From: a virus
Direction: 5' to 3' (one strand)
DNA: 64,000 nt
Virus record (IMG/VR): IMGVR_UViG_3300020420_000008
Coordinates: 1 to 64,000 of that record
Below, one piece after another: positions 1-8,461 of the stretch. Under the pieces are notes generated by a model that saw only the letters and a list, made by a program, of their open reading frames with translations, had not been told where the DNA came from and ran no database searches. Within the stretch, counting starts at the first letter, position 1. The number at the start of each line of letters is the position of its first letter. A program made the position numbers and the translations under genes.

Positions 1-189
1 GCTCCTACATTTGATACTATTGCAGATGGTTCTTACAAAGTATCACGTCCTTTATTCTTCTATGCAAAGAAAGAACATCTTGGTATTATTCCAGGACTTC
101 AAGAGTTTGTTGATTTCTATAACTCAGATGCAATCATAGGACAAGATGGTGTTGCCTCATCTAGAGGACTTATACCTCTTGCAAAGTAG
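1..189 (+). CDS. pstS: Phosphate-binding protein PstS, C-terminal fragment
   Basis: Frame 1 is open from the window edge to TAG at 187-189 (62 residues), so the N-terminus lies outside the window. The segment has the look of the C-terminal lobe of PstS-type periplasmic phosphate-binding proteins, with a SYKVSRPLFFY strand followed by a helix and an SRGLIPL end. PstS captures phosphate for the Pst ABC transporter, and phage copies are known auxiliary genes in marine T4-like phages. It directly precedes the DNA polymerase promoter. The family call rests on a short fragment. Confidence 0.75.
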   Translation, partial: APTFDTIADGSYKVSRPLFFYAKKEHLGIIPGLQEFVDFYNSDAIIGQDGVASSRGLIPLAK

Positions 190-192
190 AAC

Positions 193-221
193 TTGACTCA
201 TCTCATAGCATCTGTTATTAT
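193..221 (+). promoter_or_regulatory. Sigma70-like promoter for DNA polymerase (apparently leaderless)
   Basis: TTGACT at 193-198, a 17-base spacer, and TATTAT at 216-221 preceded by TG (extended -10). The predicted start of transcription, 7 bases after the -10, is the A of the ATG at 228. No Shine-Dalgarno sequence is visible upstream of that ATG. Confidence 0.7.
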
Positions 222-227
222 GATGCT

Positions 228-1670
228 ATGAGATTCTATACAAACGCTTTTGTTCGTGGCAACTACGTGTATGTCAGAGGCTACGACTATGGTAAAAGAT
301 TTAATGAAAAAGTTTTTTACAAACCTACTCTCTATGAACCTACAAGAGAACAATCTAGATATAAAACAATCACAGGACAACCTGTAAAGCCTAAGAAGTT
401 TAACAGTATCAAAGCTTGTAAAGAATATACTGAAAAGTTCAAAGATGTTACGGGCTTTAGTTTCTATGGCTCTACAATGTTTGCCTATACATACTTGAAT
501 GAAAAGTATGGTAATGACTACGACTTTGATAAGATACGTGTAGCTAATATAGATATCGAAGTTGGCTCTGAAGAAGGTTTTCCTGAACCTGAACATGCAG
601 ATCAACCTATCACTGCTATCACTATAAAAATGAAAGACAAGTTCTATGTCATAGGCAATGGTGAGTTTAGAAATGATAGAGATGATGTATATTACATAGA
701 TTGTAAGAGTGAACAAAATCTTGTAGATGTATTTCTGAAAACATGGCGAAAGCTTGATCCTGATATTGTCACAGGTTGGAATGTAAAAGGCTTTGATGTG
801 CCTTATCTTGTCAATCGTATACGAAGAATGTTTGGTGATTATAAAGTAGAACTTCTATCACCATGGGGAATAGTAAAAGAGAAGTCATCTAATGTGTGGA
901 ACTCTTTTGGCAAAGCATCACTTAAAACATACAAGCTAGAAGGCATAGAAGTTTTAGACTATATCGATTTGTATAAGAAAGATAATCGTCAAGTACAAGA
1001 GTCATACAGACTAGATCATATATCTAATGTTGAACTTGGTGAAAAGAAACTTGACTACTCAGAGTTTGCTAACTTACACCAGCTATACAAAAATGACTAT
1101 CAGAAGTTTATAGAATATAATATTAAAGATGTTGAACTTGTAGAAAGAATAGAAGACAAACTAAAACTGATAGAGTTGGCAATGGCTATCGCATATGATG
1201 CTAAAGTAAACTATGAAGACAATCATTCACAAGTTAGAATGTGGGACGTTTTGATACACAACTATCTACTTGATAAAAACATTGTGATACCTCAGAAGAA
1301 AGCTAAACATAAAAGCGAAGCGTATGAAGGTGCTTACGTAAAAGATCCACAAGTTGGCTTACATAAATGGATTATGTCTTTCGATTTGAACTCATTGTAT
1401 CCTCATCTCATAATGCAGTATAATGTTTCGCCTGATACAATTATAGAAGGTGACTTGCAAAACGTGAGCATTGATGATATTATAGAGAAGAATGTATCTA
1501 CATCTAAAGACAAAGTGTTGGCGGCAAACGGACAATACTTTCGAAAAGACAAGAAAGGTTTTCTAAATGATATGATGCAATCTATGTATGAAGATAGAGT
1601 CATCTATAAGAAGAAAATGATTGAGGCACAGAAAGAACTAGAGAAAGTTAAGAAGTTACTGAATGAATAG
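228..1670 (+). CDS. 43: DNA polymerase gp43, N-terminal part (exonuclease and first half of palm)
   Basis: Family B replicative DNA polymerase of T4 gp43 type, first of two ORFs (480 aa). The 3'-5' exonuclease motifs are visible: Exo I D109-I-E111, Exo II with D190 in GWNVKGFD, Exo III Y297 with D301. Polymerase motif A is DLNSLYP starting at D386, holding one catalytic aspartate. The ORF ends in charged helix sequence where fingers helices lie in other family members. Motifs B and C are in the next ORF, whose ATG overlaps this stop by 8 bases. The start at 228 is supported by similarity from the first residues to gp43 relatives. A sequencing frameshift cannot be excluded from one sequence. 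Confidence 0.93.
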   Translation: MRFYTNAFVRGNYVYVRGYDYGKRFNEKVFYKPTLYEPTREQSRYKTITGQPVKPKKFNSIKACKEYTEKFKDVTGFSFYGSTMFAYTYLNEKYGNDYDFDKIRVANIDIEVGSEEGFPEPEHADQPITAITIKMKDKFYVIGNGEFRNDRDDVYYIDCKSEQNLVDVFLKTWRKLDPDIVTGWNVKGFDVPYLVNRIRRMFGDYKVELLSPWGIVKEKSSNVWNSFGKASLKTYKLEGIEVLDYIDLYKKDNRQVQESYRLDHISNVELGEKKLDYSEFANLHQLYKNDYQKFIEYNIKDVELVERIEDKLKLIELAMAIAYDAKVNYEDNHSQVRMWDVLIHNYLLDKNIVIPQKKAKHKSEAYEGAYVKDPQVGLHKWIMSFDLNSLYPHLIMQYNVSPDTIIEGDLQNVSIDDIIEKNVSTSKDKVLAANGQYFRKDKKGFLNDMMQSMYEDRVIYKKKMIEAQKELEKVKKLLNE

Positions 1671-2751
1671 AGCAGAACTAGAAATGAAAAAGCAACAGCT
1701 AGAGAAAGATGTTGCTAAGTATTACAACATGCAGATGGCAAAAAAGATACAGTTGAACTCTGCTTATGGTGCGATTGGTAATCAATACTTTAGATTTTAT
1801 GATATACGACAAGCACTAGCTATTACTAAATCTGGACAATTATCTATCAAATGGATAGAAGCACGTATCAACGAATATCTAAACAAATTATTGAGTACAG
1901 AGGATATTGATTATGTTGTTGCATCAGATACAGATTCACTATACATAACTTTTGACAAGCTAATAGAAAAGTTTAAACCTAAGAATCCTATAGACTTTCT
2001 AGATAAAGTTGCAACAGATAGAATAGAACCATTCATCGACAAAGCTTATCAAGAACTTGCAGATATTATGAATGCTTTTGATCAGAAGATGTTCATGAAG
2101 AGAGAAACGATATGTGATAAAGGCATATGGACTGCCAAGAAAAGATATATGCTTAACGTATATGATAATGAGGGTGTTAGATATCAGAAACCTAAACTCA
2201 AGATGATGGGAATAGAAGCTATCAAGTCTAGTACTCCACAAGTTTGTCGTGATGCTATTAAGAAAGCTATTGATATCATCATGGCAAAAGATGAAAAGAC
2301 TTTACAATCTTATATTGTAGAGTTCAAAGAAAAGTTTTGTTCTCTACCCTTTGAAGAGGTGGCTTTCCCTAGAGGCGTATCTGAATTAAATAAATACGAT
2401 AGTACTGTTGGTACAGTGTTCAAAAACTTTGAGATTATGAAAGGAACACCTTTACATATTCGAGGTGCTTTGATATACAACAATGGTATAAAAGAGAGGA
2501 AACTTACAAAGAAATATCAAACTATAAAATCTGGTGAAAAGATAAAGTATTGTTATATGAAAGAACCAAACCCATTTAGACAGAATGTGTTATCTATAAT
2601 CAATGTTTTACCTCAAGAGTTTGGTATGAGTGAGTATATAGATTATGAAACACAGTTTAACAAATCGTTTCTAGAGCCTTTGAAACTTATATTAGATAAG
2701 ATTGATTGGGCAACAGAGAAGAGAGCAACATTGGAGGACTTTTTCTCATGA
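1663..2751 (+). CDS. 43: DNA polymerase gp43, C-terminal part (fingers, palm, thumb)
   Basis: Second ORF of the split polymerase (362 aa). Motif B spans about residues 28-40 (KIQLNSAYGAIGN) and motif C is D89-T-D91, the catalytic metal site. The ending DFFS is reminiscent of the gp43 clamp-binding tail. Together the two ORFs give about 842 residues against roughly 900 for T4 gp43, so little is missing. The frame is shifted by +1 relative to the first ORF, and a TGA at 1660-1662 directly precedes this ATG in its own frame. Translation is probably coupled to the upstream stop. Split gp43 genes are known in some T4-like phages, for example of Aeromonas. Confidence 0.93.
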   Translation: MNRAELEMKKQQLEKDVAKYYNMQMAKKIQLNSAYGAIGNQYFRFYDIRQALAITKSGQLSIKWIEARINEYLNKLLSTEDIDYVVASDTDSLYITFDKLIEKFKPKNPIDFLDKVATDRIEPFIDKAYQELADIMNAFDQKMFMKRETICDKGIWTAKKRYMLNVYDNEGVRYQKPKLKMMGIEAIKSSTPQVCRDAIKKAIDIIMAKDEKTLQSYIVEFKEKFCSLPFEEVAFPRGVSELNKYDSTVGTVFKNFEIMKGTPLHIRGALIYNNGIKERKLTKKYQTIKSGEKIKYCYMKEPNPFRQNVLSIINVLPQEFGMSEYIDYETQFNKSFLEPLKLILDKIDWATEKRATLEDFFS

Positions 2752-3017
2752 GTGGATTAGATTTTGACTTTGGCTTTACTGCCGTTACAGAAGATGAACT
2801 AGATGCAGTAATAGAAGCAAAAGAAACAGCGGTAATGAAAACAGCTGGACTTGACAGGACGCAAGAAAAATGCGATACTCTATACAATATGATTAAACCT
2901 TTGCTGAACAATCTGGCTAAAAATCCAGAGAAAGATTATATCTATTGGGAAGGCAAAGTAAGATTAAAAAAGATTGAAGAATTTTCTGATAAACTAGATG
3001 AGGTATATAATAGATGA
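2748..3017 (+). CDS. Conserved small protein between gp43 and UvsX, unknown function
   Basis: 89 residues. The start at 2748 overlaps the polymerase stop (ATGA) and has a GGAGG ribosome site about 10 bases upstream. An upstream in-frame ATG would enlarge the protein but lies inside the polymerase and lacks such a site. The N-terminus is acidic and Phe-rich (DFDFGF) and the rest is predicted helical. A similar small protein sits between gp43 and uvsX in marine T4-like phages, as I recall, so a replication or recombination role is possible but unproven. Confidence 0.8.
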   Translation: MSGLDFDFGFTAVTEDELDAVIEAKETAVMKTAGLDRTQEKCDTLYNMIKPLLNNLAKNPEKDYIYWEGKVRLKKIEEFSDKLDEVYNR

Positions 3018-4066
3018 ATAGCTTTTTAAGTAATGTAATAAAGGGTATCGACAACACTAATATATTAGCTGATGGTGGTAACTCTTCTGAATTTACTGGT
3101 ACAATAGACACCGGTTCTTATATTATGAATGCAGTACTTAGTGGTAGTTTATATGGTGGCGTTCCCAACAATAAAATAACCGCATTTGCAGGGGAATCAG
3201 CAACCGGAAAAACCTTCTTCGTTCTAGGCGTTATCAAGCAGTTCTTAGAAGACAATCAAACAGGTGGTGTTATATACTTTGATACAGAAGCCGCCGTAAC
3301 GAAAGATATGATGTCAACAAGAGGTATTGATGTATCAAGAGTATCTATTGCAGAACCAGAGTCAATCGAAGACTTTCGTACAAGTGCAGTAAAGATGCTA
3401 ACAAACTATATGGAACACAAAGATGCTCCGCCAATGATGATGGTGCTTGACTCATTAGGACAACTATCATCAGCAAAAGAATTAGAAGATGTCGAGTCTG
3501 GTAAACCAGCAAGAGACATGACAAAAGCACAATTGCTACGTGGTACATTTAGAGTATTATCGCTCAAGCTTGCAAAAGCAAAAGTGCCACTTCTCGTTAC
3601 CAATCATGTGTACGATGTGGTTGGTGCATACATACCAATGAAAGAAATGTCTGGTGGTGCTGGACTCAAGTATGCATCATCATCTATTGCTATGCTTTCT
3701 AAAAAGAAAGATAAAGATGGTACAGATGTAGTTGGTAATATAGTAAAAGTACAAATGGCTAAATCTAGATTTACTCAAGAGAATAAGAAAGTTGAAGTAA
3801 AACTATCTTATGCTACGGGACTGGATAGATACTATGGATTATTAGATTTAGCTGAAAAGTATGATATCATCAAGAAAGTTTCTACACGTTATGAACTTCC
3901 TGATGGCACAAAAGTTTTTGGTAAAACTATCAATCAAGATCCTGAGAAATATTTTACTGAAGACATAATGATTAAATTAGAAGAAGTAGCGAAGAAGGAG
4001 TTTTTGTATGGTGAATCTACCAATGAACTTTCAGTTGATGAAGGGGCAGAAGACAGCGTACATTGA
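3014..4066 (+). CDS. uvsX: UvsX RecA-like recombination protein
   Basis: 350 aa RecA-family recombinase that polymerises on single-stranded DNA and drives strand exchange and recombination-dependent replication. Walker A is GESATGKT at residues 60-67, and the Walker B strand ends in MVLD at about D146. A glutamate follows in the YFDTEAA segment. Length is a little below T4 UvsX (about 390 aa). The start overlaps the preceding stop by 4 bases (ATGA), indicating an operon with gp43 and gp41. The tail is acidic. Confidence 0.95.
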   Translation: MNSFLSNVIKGIDNTNILADGGNSSEFTGTIDTGSYIMNAVLSGSLYGGVPNNKITAFAGESATGKTFFVLGVIKQFLEDNQTGGVIYFDTEAAVTKDMMSTRGIDVSRVSIAEPESIEDFRTSAVKMLTNYMEHKDAPPMMMVLDSLGQLSSAKELEDVESGKPARDMTKAQLLRGTFRVLSLKLAKAKVPLLVTNHVYDVVGAYIPMKEMSGGAGLKYASSSIAMLSKKKDKDGTDVVGNIVKVQMAKSRFTQENKKVEVKLSYATGLDRYYGLLDLAEKYDIIKKVSTRYELPDGTKVFGKTINQDPEKYFTEDIMIKLEEVAKKEFLYGESTNELSVDEGAEDSVH

Positions 4067-4205
4067 GGGCGATAAAATATACTGGCAACACTGGTGTAGT
4101 TGGGAAGATGATGTAGTAAATTTAGAATATCCGACTCGTTGTGGTTGTGGTGATTTAATTGATGAAGACGATGTTGAAATAATAAGGAAAATGCATAATG
4201 GCTAG
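4038..4205 (+). CDS. Small acidic protein with CGCGD motif, unknown
   Basis: 55 aa from ATG 4038; an in-frame ATG at 4008 would give 65 aa. It overlaps the end of uvsX and its stop overlaps the next start. The sequence is Trp- and Asp-rich and has a Cys-Gly-Cys pair plus one further Cys, which might bind metal. I do not recognise a family. Tight packing in the operon supports it as a gene. Confidence 0.6.
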   Translation: MKGQKTAYIEGDKIYWQHWCSWEDDVVNLEYPTRCGCGDLIDEDDVEIIRKMHNG

Positions 4206-4350
4206 AAAAGCAAGAGGTTTCTCAGTAACAATTCATGAACCTACTAAAGTGAAAACATCTATAGGTAATGGTATGTTGTCTCTTAGTAAAATGAACAAAC
4301 ATAAGAGAAGAGGATTTAAGAAGTATAGAGGACAAGGTAAAAAGAGATGA
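4198..4350 (+). CDS. Very basic 50-residue protein, unknown
   Basis: ATG at 4198, TGA at 4348-4350. The product is strongly Lys/Arg-rich (starts MARKARGF, ends YRGQGKKR), like a nucleic-acid-binding peptide. It overlaps the upstream stop by 8 bases and shares ATGA with the downstream start. Comparable short basic proteins occur between uvsX and gp41 in marine T4-like phages, from memory. No function is assigned. Confidence 0.75.
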   Translation: MARKARGFSVTIHEPTKVKTSIGNGMLSLSKMNKHKRRGFKKYRGQGKKR

Positions 4351-4703
4351 TAGTAAAGGATCTCTACGAAGGCGGTACTGAACCTAAGTTCAAAACTATA
4401 GATACTCACCCAAAAGCTTTTCATGAAGATCAAGGTTGTGTACATATAATTAGCGGTGAATATACTGATGTCATAATACAGTTTGATGTTATTCAAGCTA
4501 GAGAAGAAAAAGATGATAATGGTGATAACATAGCTAAGTTTAGTTTCAATTTTATAATATGTGAAAATCCTAATAACTTGGACTTGACACAGCAAGTATT
4601 TAAAGATAAACTAGGTAACATATTACAAAACTTATTACAACAACATTTCAAGAGGCAAGATGCAGAACAGGATAGAACTAGTAGTACTGAAACATCTTCT
4701 TAA
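4347..4703 (+). CDS. Conserved protein upstream of gp41, unknown
   Basis: 118 aa, starting in an ATGA overlap and running 44 bases into gp41. The mixed alpha/beta sequence has no cysteine pairs or membrane segments and ends in a polar Ser/Thr/Glu tail. Its fixed place in the replication operon between UvsX and the helicase suggests a replication accessory role, but I recognise no domain. Confidence 0.7.
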   Translation: MIVKDLYEGGTEPKFKTIDTHPKAFHEDQGCVHIISGEYTDVIIQFDVIQAREEKDDNGDNIAKFSFNFIICENPNNLDLTQQVFKDKLGNILQNLLQQHFKRQDAEQDRTSSTETSS

Positions 4704-6078
4704 CGAAGAAGATTATGCAAGGCGAACTTTGCCTTATCTGAAATCAGAATATTTTTCAGAAATGAATGAGAGAGTAATTTATCAAGAGATAGATAAATAT
4801 TTGTCTCAGTATAATTCTTTACCAACAAAAGAAGCACTACTCATTGAATTAGACAATAATACAAAAGTGAGTGATGAAAATTTTACCAAATGTTCATCTA
4901 TAGTTTCTGAACTAGATTCTGACGCTGAAACTGATAAAGAATGGTTGATAGAAAAAACTGAGAAGTTTTGTCAAGAGAAGGCGATCTACAATGCAATTAT
5001 GGAATCAATATCAATTATCGATGGTAAAGATAAGCAAGACAAAGGAACTATACCCGAACTTCTCTCTGACGCTTTGTCTGTTTCTTTTGATCCTTCTATT
5101 GGGCACGACTTTATTGATGATAGTGATAGTCGTTGGGACTTTTATCACCGTGTTGAAGAACGTATTCCTTTCGATTTGGAATACCTTAATAAGATTACTA
5201 AAGGCGGTGTACCGAAAAAGTCTCTCAATATTATCCTTGCTGGTACGGGCGTTGGTAAATCGTTAGCAATGTGTCATATGGCGTCAGCTAATCTTCTCAA
5301 TGGTAGTAACGTACTTTATATCACAATGGAAATGGCTGAAGAAAAAATTGCAGAAAGAATAGATGCAAATTTACTCAATGTGTCATTAGAAGATTTATCT
5401 AACTTACCAAAGCAGATGTATGATAGAAAGCTAGAAAGAGTAAAGGGTAAAACCAGCGGTAAATTGATAGTGAAAGAATATCCTACTGCTTCAGCACATG
5501 TAGGACATTTTAGACATTTACTAAACGAACTTAGACTAAAGCGACAATTTATACCTGATATCATCTATATCGACTATCTGAATATTTGCATGTCGCATAG
5601 AATAAGAACTGGTTCAAATGTAAATTCGTATACACTTGTAAAATCTATAGCAGAAGAATTAAGAGGACTTGCAGTAGAGAAAAATGTACCTGTTATATCT
5701 GCTACTCAAACTACAAGGAGTGGTTATACCAATTCAGACTTAGGTTTGGAAGATACTTCTGAATCATTCGGACTTCCTGCAACGGCAGACTTTATGTTCG
5801 CTCTTATATCAACTGAAGAACTTGAAGATTTAAATCAAGTTATGATAAAGCAACTGAAAAATAGATACAATGATCCTACTTTATATAAAAGATTTGTAGT
5901 TGGTGTTGATAGAGCGAAGATGCGACTTTATGATGTAGAACAATCAGCACAAGATGATGTTCTAGATGGTCCAGTTTTTGACAATACAACATATGCAGAA
6001 CGTGCAGATGAAGAAGATAAAATGAAATGGGCTACAAAGAAAATGGGTAAAAAAGATTTTTCAGGATTCAAAGTATGA
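4660..6078 (+). CDS. 41: Replicative DNA helicase gp41
   Basis: 472 aa, close to T4 gp41 (475). DnaB-type hexameric 5'-3' helicase of the replication fork that works with primase gp61 and loader gp59, both present in this window. Walker A is GTGVGKS at about 195-201, and a Walker B strand ends IIYIDYLN near residue 305. An N-terminal helical domain precedes the RecA-like ATPase core. The long overlap with the upstream gene suggests coupled translation. Confidence 0.95.
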   Translation: MQNRIELVVLKHLLNEEDYARRTLPYLKSEYFSEMNERVIYQEIDKYLSQYNSLPTKEALLIELDNNTKVSDENFTKCSSIVSELDSDAETDKEWLIEKTEKFCQEKAIYNAIMESISIIDGKDKQDKGTIPELLSDALSVSFDPSIGHDFIDDSDSRWDFYHRVEERIPFDLEYLNKITKGGVPKKSLNIILAGTGVGKSLAMCHMASANLLNGSNVLYITMEMAEEKIAERIDANLLNVSLEDLSNLPKQMYDRKLERVKGKTSGKLIVKEYPTASAHVGHFRHLLNELRLKRQFIPDIIYIDYLNICMSHRIRTGSNVNSYTLVKSIAEELRGLAVEKNVPVISATQTTRSGYTNSDLGLEDTSESFGLPATADFMFALISTEELEDLNQVMIKQLKNRYNDPTLYKRFVVGVDRAKMRLYDVEQSAQDDVLDGPVFDNTTYAERADEEDKMKWATKKMGKKDFSGFKV

Positions 6079-6278
6079 GATGGTTTAAAAAGAAGAATAA
6101 ACAATATATTGGTAAAAGACGTAAAGGTGTATACTATGTCTATGATACCAAGATAAGTGAGATAATCTGGAAATCTGAAGATAAAGAGCAAAACGAATCA
6201 CTTATTGATAGACTCAATAAGGGTTACGGATTCAATGGTAAAATACCTAGCTTTTTCAATAACTTACAAAACGGTTGA
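6075..6278 (+). CDS. Small basic protein after gp41, unknown
   Basis: 67 aa beginning in an ATGA overlap with gp41. Lys-rich N-terminus, then a YYVYDTKISEIIW stretch resembling a small beta domain. No recognisable family. Its last codons carry the -35 box of the next promoter. Confidence 0.6.
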   Translation: MRWFKKKNKQYIGKRRKGVYYVYDTKISEIIWKSEDKEQNESLIDRLNKGYGFNGKIPSFFNNLQNG

Positions 6279-6303
6279 CATTACTATCATAACCTGCTAG
6301 GTT
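6275..6303 (+). promoter_or_regulatory. Sigma70-like promoter with ATG at predicted +1
   Basis: TTGACA 6275-6280, 17-base spacer, TGC then TAGGTT at 6298-6303. Predicted +1 coincides with the ATG at 6310, the same geometry as the gp43 promoter. The -10 hexamer is weak, compensated by the TG extension. Confidence 0.55.
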
Positions 6304-6309
6304 AATAGT

Positions 6310-6702
6310 ATGTTAGTTACTTATTTCAATTCAAATAAAGCAGAAAGAACCTTGATTGACAAGGCTCTTGTCTTTGCTAAAGAGCAACTTCTACCTAAAG
6401 TTAGAAAACTTGAGATAGATGTTATAATGAAAAACAACATGAAGTCAGATGGTTTCGTTGATGTTGATATAGATGACAATAGATATTTTACACTACGTAT
6501 CAAAAAGAGTCAAGACATAGATGATCTGATTACTACTATTTTTCATGAGTTCACACACATAATGCAATCAGTTAAAGGACAAGATATCTTTGCTCCTACT
6601 GATGTTGACTATCTTGAAAGAGATTATGAGATTGAAGCTTTTGAGATGCAAGAAAAATTACTGGTTGACTTTAAGGCTCAATCTGATATCCTAATAGTGT
6701 AA
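6310..6702 (+). CDS. Zincin-like protein with HEFTH motif
   Basis: 130 aa. The segment FHEFTHIMQ fits the HExxH zinc-binding helix of metallopeptidases (zincins), and acidic residues downstream (ERDYEIEAFE) could supply the third ligand. No signal peptide or membrane segment, so a cytoplasmic protein. The family is not recognised beyond the motif, and an inactive or structural use of the fold is possible. The promoter of the next gene lies inside its 3' end. Confidence 0.6.
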   Translation: MLVTYFNSNKAERTLIDKALVFAKEQLLPKVRKLEIDVIMKNNMKSDGFVDVDIDDNRYFTLRIKKSQDIDDLITTIFHEFTHIMQSVKGQDIFAPTDVDYLERDYEIEAFEMQEKLLVDFKAQSDILIV

Positions 6703-6725
6703 GTGATTCGAAAGAGAGAGAAAAT
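6665..6725 (+). promoter_or_regulatory. Repeated promoter-leader module, copy 1
   Basis: TTGACT 6665-6670, 16-base spacer ending TGA, TATCCT 6687-6692. The 12-mer GTAAGTGATTCG (6699-6710) begins at the predicted +1 and is followed by a GA-rich ribosome site (AAAGAGAGAG) and ATG 6726. The same module recurs at 7837, 37762 and 38141. Confidence 0.75.
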
Positions 6726-6959
6726 ATGAAAAACAATCCTAGAACATTAAATACTGACTACGATGCTTGGCTGAAGAGATTTCAGTACGAGACATTGAAA
6801 AATTTATATAAGAGATGGGACGCTGTTATGGCTGGTGCTGAAATAGGCAACCTTGATCTAATCGAAGATAAGATATTCATTCTTTGTGAAAAAATGGGTA
6901 TTACAGTTGAAGATGCGGTTACAAAAATTGATAATGAAATTTATGGAGAGAGTTTATAA
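6726..6959 (+). CDS. Small protein behind leader module copy 1, unknown
   Basis: 77 aa, helical and acidic, with Trp-rich N-terminal half. The start is fixed by the GA-rich ribosome site directly upstream. The stop overlaps the next ATG by one base. No family recognised. The strong host-type promoter suggests early expression. Confidence 0.75.
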   Translation: MKNNPRTLNTDYDAWLKRFQYETLKNLYKRWDAVMAGAEIGNLDLIEDKIFILCEKMGITVEDAVTKIDNEIYGESL

Positions 6960-7333
6960 TGGCTTATATTTCACAAGCAGATAAAAAAGAACTTGCACCT
7001 GCTATAAAAAAAGTTCTAAAAGATTTCGGTATGAAAGGTTCGATTTCTATTCGCCATCACATGTCACTCGTTGTGACAGTTACTGAAGGTATTCTAGATT
7101 TCTCAGAGTACTTTCGAAAAGGTGACGATGGACATATTCAAGTCAACACCTATCACATTGACAGTTGGTATTCTGGAACTATTAAAAAGTTCCTTCAAGA
7201 GTTGCACAAAGCAATGAAAGGAACCAAGTGGTTCGATAAGTCTGATGCTATGACAGATTATTTTCACACTGCTTACTACATCGATATTAATATCGGTAAG
7301 TGGAGCAAGCCTTACGTAAAGGTAGGTGCATAA
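6959..7333 (+). CDS. Conserved phage protein, possibly LPD29-like
   Basis: 124 aa. The pattern of a helical N-terminus, ISIRHHMSLVV strand, HIQVN, then a DAMTDYFHTAYYIDINIGKW ending matches a widespread small phage domain that I recall as large-polyvalent-protein-associated domain 29. The function of that domain is unknown. It sits in an overlapping chain of small early genes. Confidence 0.65.
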   Translation: MAYISQADKKELAPAIKKVLKDFGMKGSISIRHHMSLVVTVTEGILDFSEYFRKGDDGHIQVNTYHIDSWYSGTIKKFLQELHKAMKGTKWFDKSDAMTDYFHTAYYIDINIGKWSKPYVKVGA

Positions 7334-7563
7334 TGAATAAAGCTTTAGCACTATTACGAAACATGTATGACGATGATCACGGATTTAAAATTACTGTTAC
7401 TGAACAAAATGGTAATATCTATTCAAAATATTATAGGTTTGTAGATTACTTAAAAGCTTATAAATTTCTTGAACATGCATCAAATTATTTTGTTCTAAAA
7501 GGCGATCATCGAATTTATCATAAAGACGTAAAACTAGAGATTGTGAATATCTATGTTAGATAG
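7333..7563 (+). CDS. Small protein, unknown
   Basis: 76 aa from ATG 7333, which shares its A with the upstream TAA. The upstream in-frame start would lie deep in the previous gene. Rich in Tyr and Phe, mixed alpha/beta. No family recognised. Confidence 0.65.
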   Translation: MNKALALLRNMYDDDHGFKITVTEQNGNIYSKYYRFVDYLKAYKFLEHASNYFVLKGDHRIYHKDVKLEIVNIYVR

Positions 7564-7840
7564 TATGATACGAGCAAAGATAAAAGAGGACATGAATATG
7601 ACAGTTCCCTTATATCTCATGATGTCTTATGCTTACTACAAGCAAGATAATCCTATCGCTGAAGATGGTACTTTTGATTCTATAGCAAAACTACTTTTAG
7701 AAAATTATGATACGATAGAACATCATCACAAAGAATTAATAAGCAAAGATAGTCTGAAAGCTGGTACATATCTAGGAGTATATCCAACGATAGTTAAAGA
7801 TACAGTAGAAATGGTGAGAAAAAAATATTTAAAAGGTTGA
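7553..7840 (+). CDS. Small protein resembling LigA N-terminal segment
   Basis: 95 aa. The segment SYAYYKQDNPIAEDGTFDSI recalls the YY..D.P..D..YD pattern at the start of NAD-dependent DNA ligases, but the catalytic lysine motif and all other ligase domains are absent. Similar short proteins are common in phages and are sometimes loosely labelled ligase. I would not assign ligase activity. It overlaps the previous gene, and the next promoter's -35 box overlaps its stop. Confidence 0.65.
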   Translation: MLDSMIRAKIKEDMNMTVPLYLMMSYAYYKQDNPIAEDGTFDSIAKLLLENYDTIEHHHKELISKDSLKAGTYLGVYPTIVKDTVEMVRKKYLKG

Positions 7841-7903
7841 CATTTCTGACGAGTATGCTAATATAATAGTGTAAGTGATTCGTTAATAATGAAAGAGAGA
7901 GAA
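7837..7903 (+). promoter_or_regulatory. Repeated promoter-leader module, copy 2
   Basis: TTGACA 7837-7842, 16-base spacer ending TGC, TAATAT 7859-7864, then GTAAGTGATTCG at 7871-7882 starting at predicted +1. After TTAATAAT comes the GA-rich ribosome site (GAAAGAGAGAGAA) and ATG 7904. Confidence 0.75.
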
Positions 7904-8068
7904 ATGAAAAAAGATTTAAAAGAATTGATAAAAAAGATAAATGATCTTGGTGATGACTTTGACAATATGTCAAGTGGTGGCAAGAAATGCTATAACGAGA
8001 TTCAAAAGAAATTACATACGCTAATACCAAAGATTGCAGAAGCTATCGATTTTTATGAGGATGCCTAA
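7904..8068 (+). CDS. Small helical protein behind leader module copy 2
   Basis: 54 aa, ATG 7904 to TAA 8066-8068. An in-frame ATG at 7889 would add five residues but would use up the ribosome site. Sequence is Lys/Asp-rich and almost wholly helical. No family recognised. Confidence 0.65.
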   Translation: MKKDLKELIKKINDLGDDFDNMSSGGKKCYNEIQKKLHTLIPKIAEAIDFYEDA

Positions 8069-8070
8069 TT

Positions 8071-8244
8071 ATGTCATGTATACACAATGAAAATTTAAAA
8101 GAAAATATTATGAATGAGATACTAGAGATGAATGTTGGTGACTTTATTGAAACTTTGTATGAAAAAGGTTTCGCAGAGACACTTAAAGTAGACTCAGCAA
8201 TTACAAAACTAGTAGAAGAAAAATTTGAAAACTTAGGAGATTAA
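8071..8244 (+). CDS. Small acidic protein, unknown
   Basis: 57 aa, ATG 8071 to TAA 8242-8244, two bases after the previous stop. Predicted helical with one Cys near the start. Its position in the compact gene chain supports it. The weak ribosome site suggests coupling to the upstream gene. Confidence 0.55.
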   Translation: MSCIHNENLKENIMNEILEMNVGDFIETLYEKGFAETLKVDSAITKLVEEKFENLGD

Positions 8245-8246
8245 GT

Positions 8247-8450
8247 ATGATAGATTATGAAGCATATCGTTTTTTTGAGAACGAAGACGGCATGAAAGAA
8301 CTTGCCAAAGAGATGATAAAGAAAAACACCGACTTAGCAAAGTCTTTGCAGTTTGAACTCAACGCTCAGTTACAAGATAAAGAAATAGCTGAAGGTTCAA
8401 TTGATTGGGACATAAAAGTTCCTGAAGTAGAATATAAATTCGATTGGTAA
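8247..8450 (+). CDS. Small acidic protein, unknown
   Basis: 67 aa, starting two bases after the previous stop. Helical with a WDIKVPEVEYKFDW C-terminus. No recognised domain. Confidence 0.6.
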   Translation: MIDYEAYRFFENEDGMKELAKEMIKKNTDLAKSLQFELNAQLQDKEIAEGSIDWDIKVPEVEYKFDW

Positions 8451-8461
8451 AGGAGAATAAT

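Noticed and set aside
7553-7840. NAD-dependent DNA ligase
   Set aside because: Only the short YY..D.P region is reminiscent; the catalytic lysine motif and other domains are absent.
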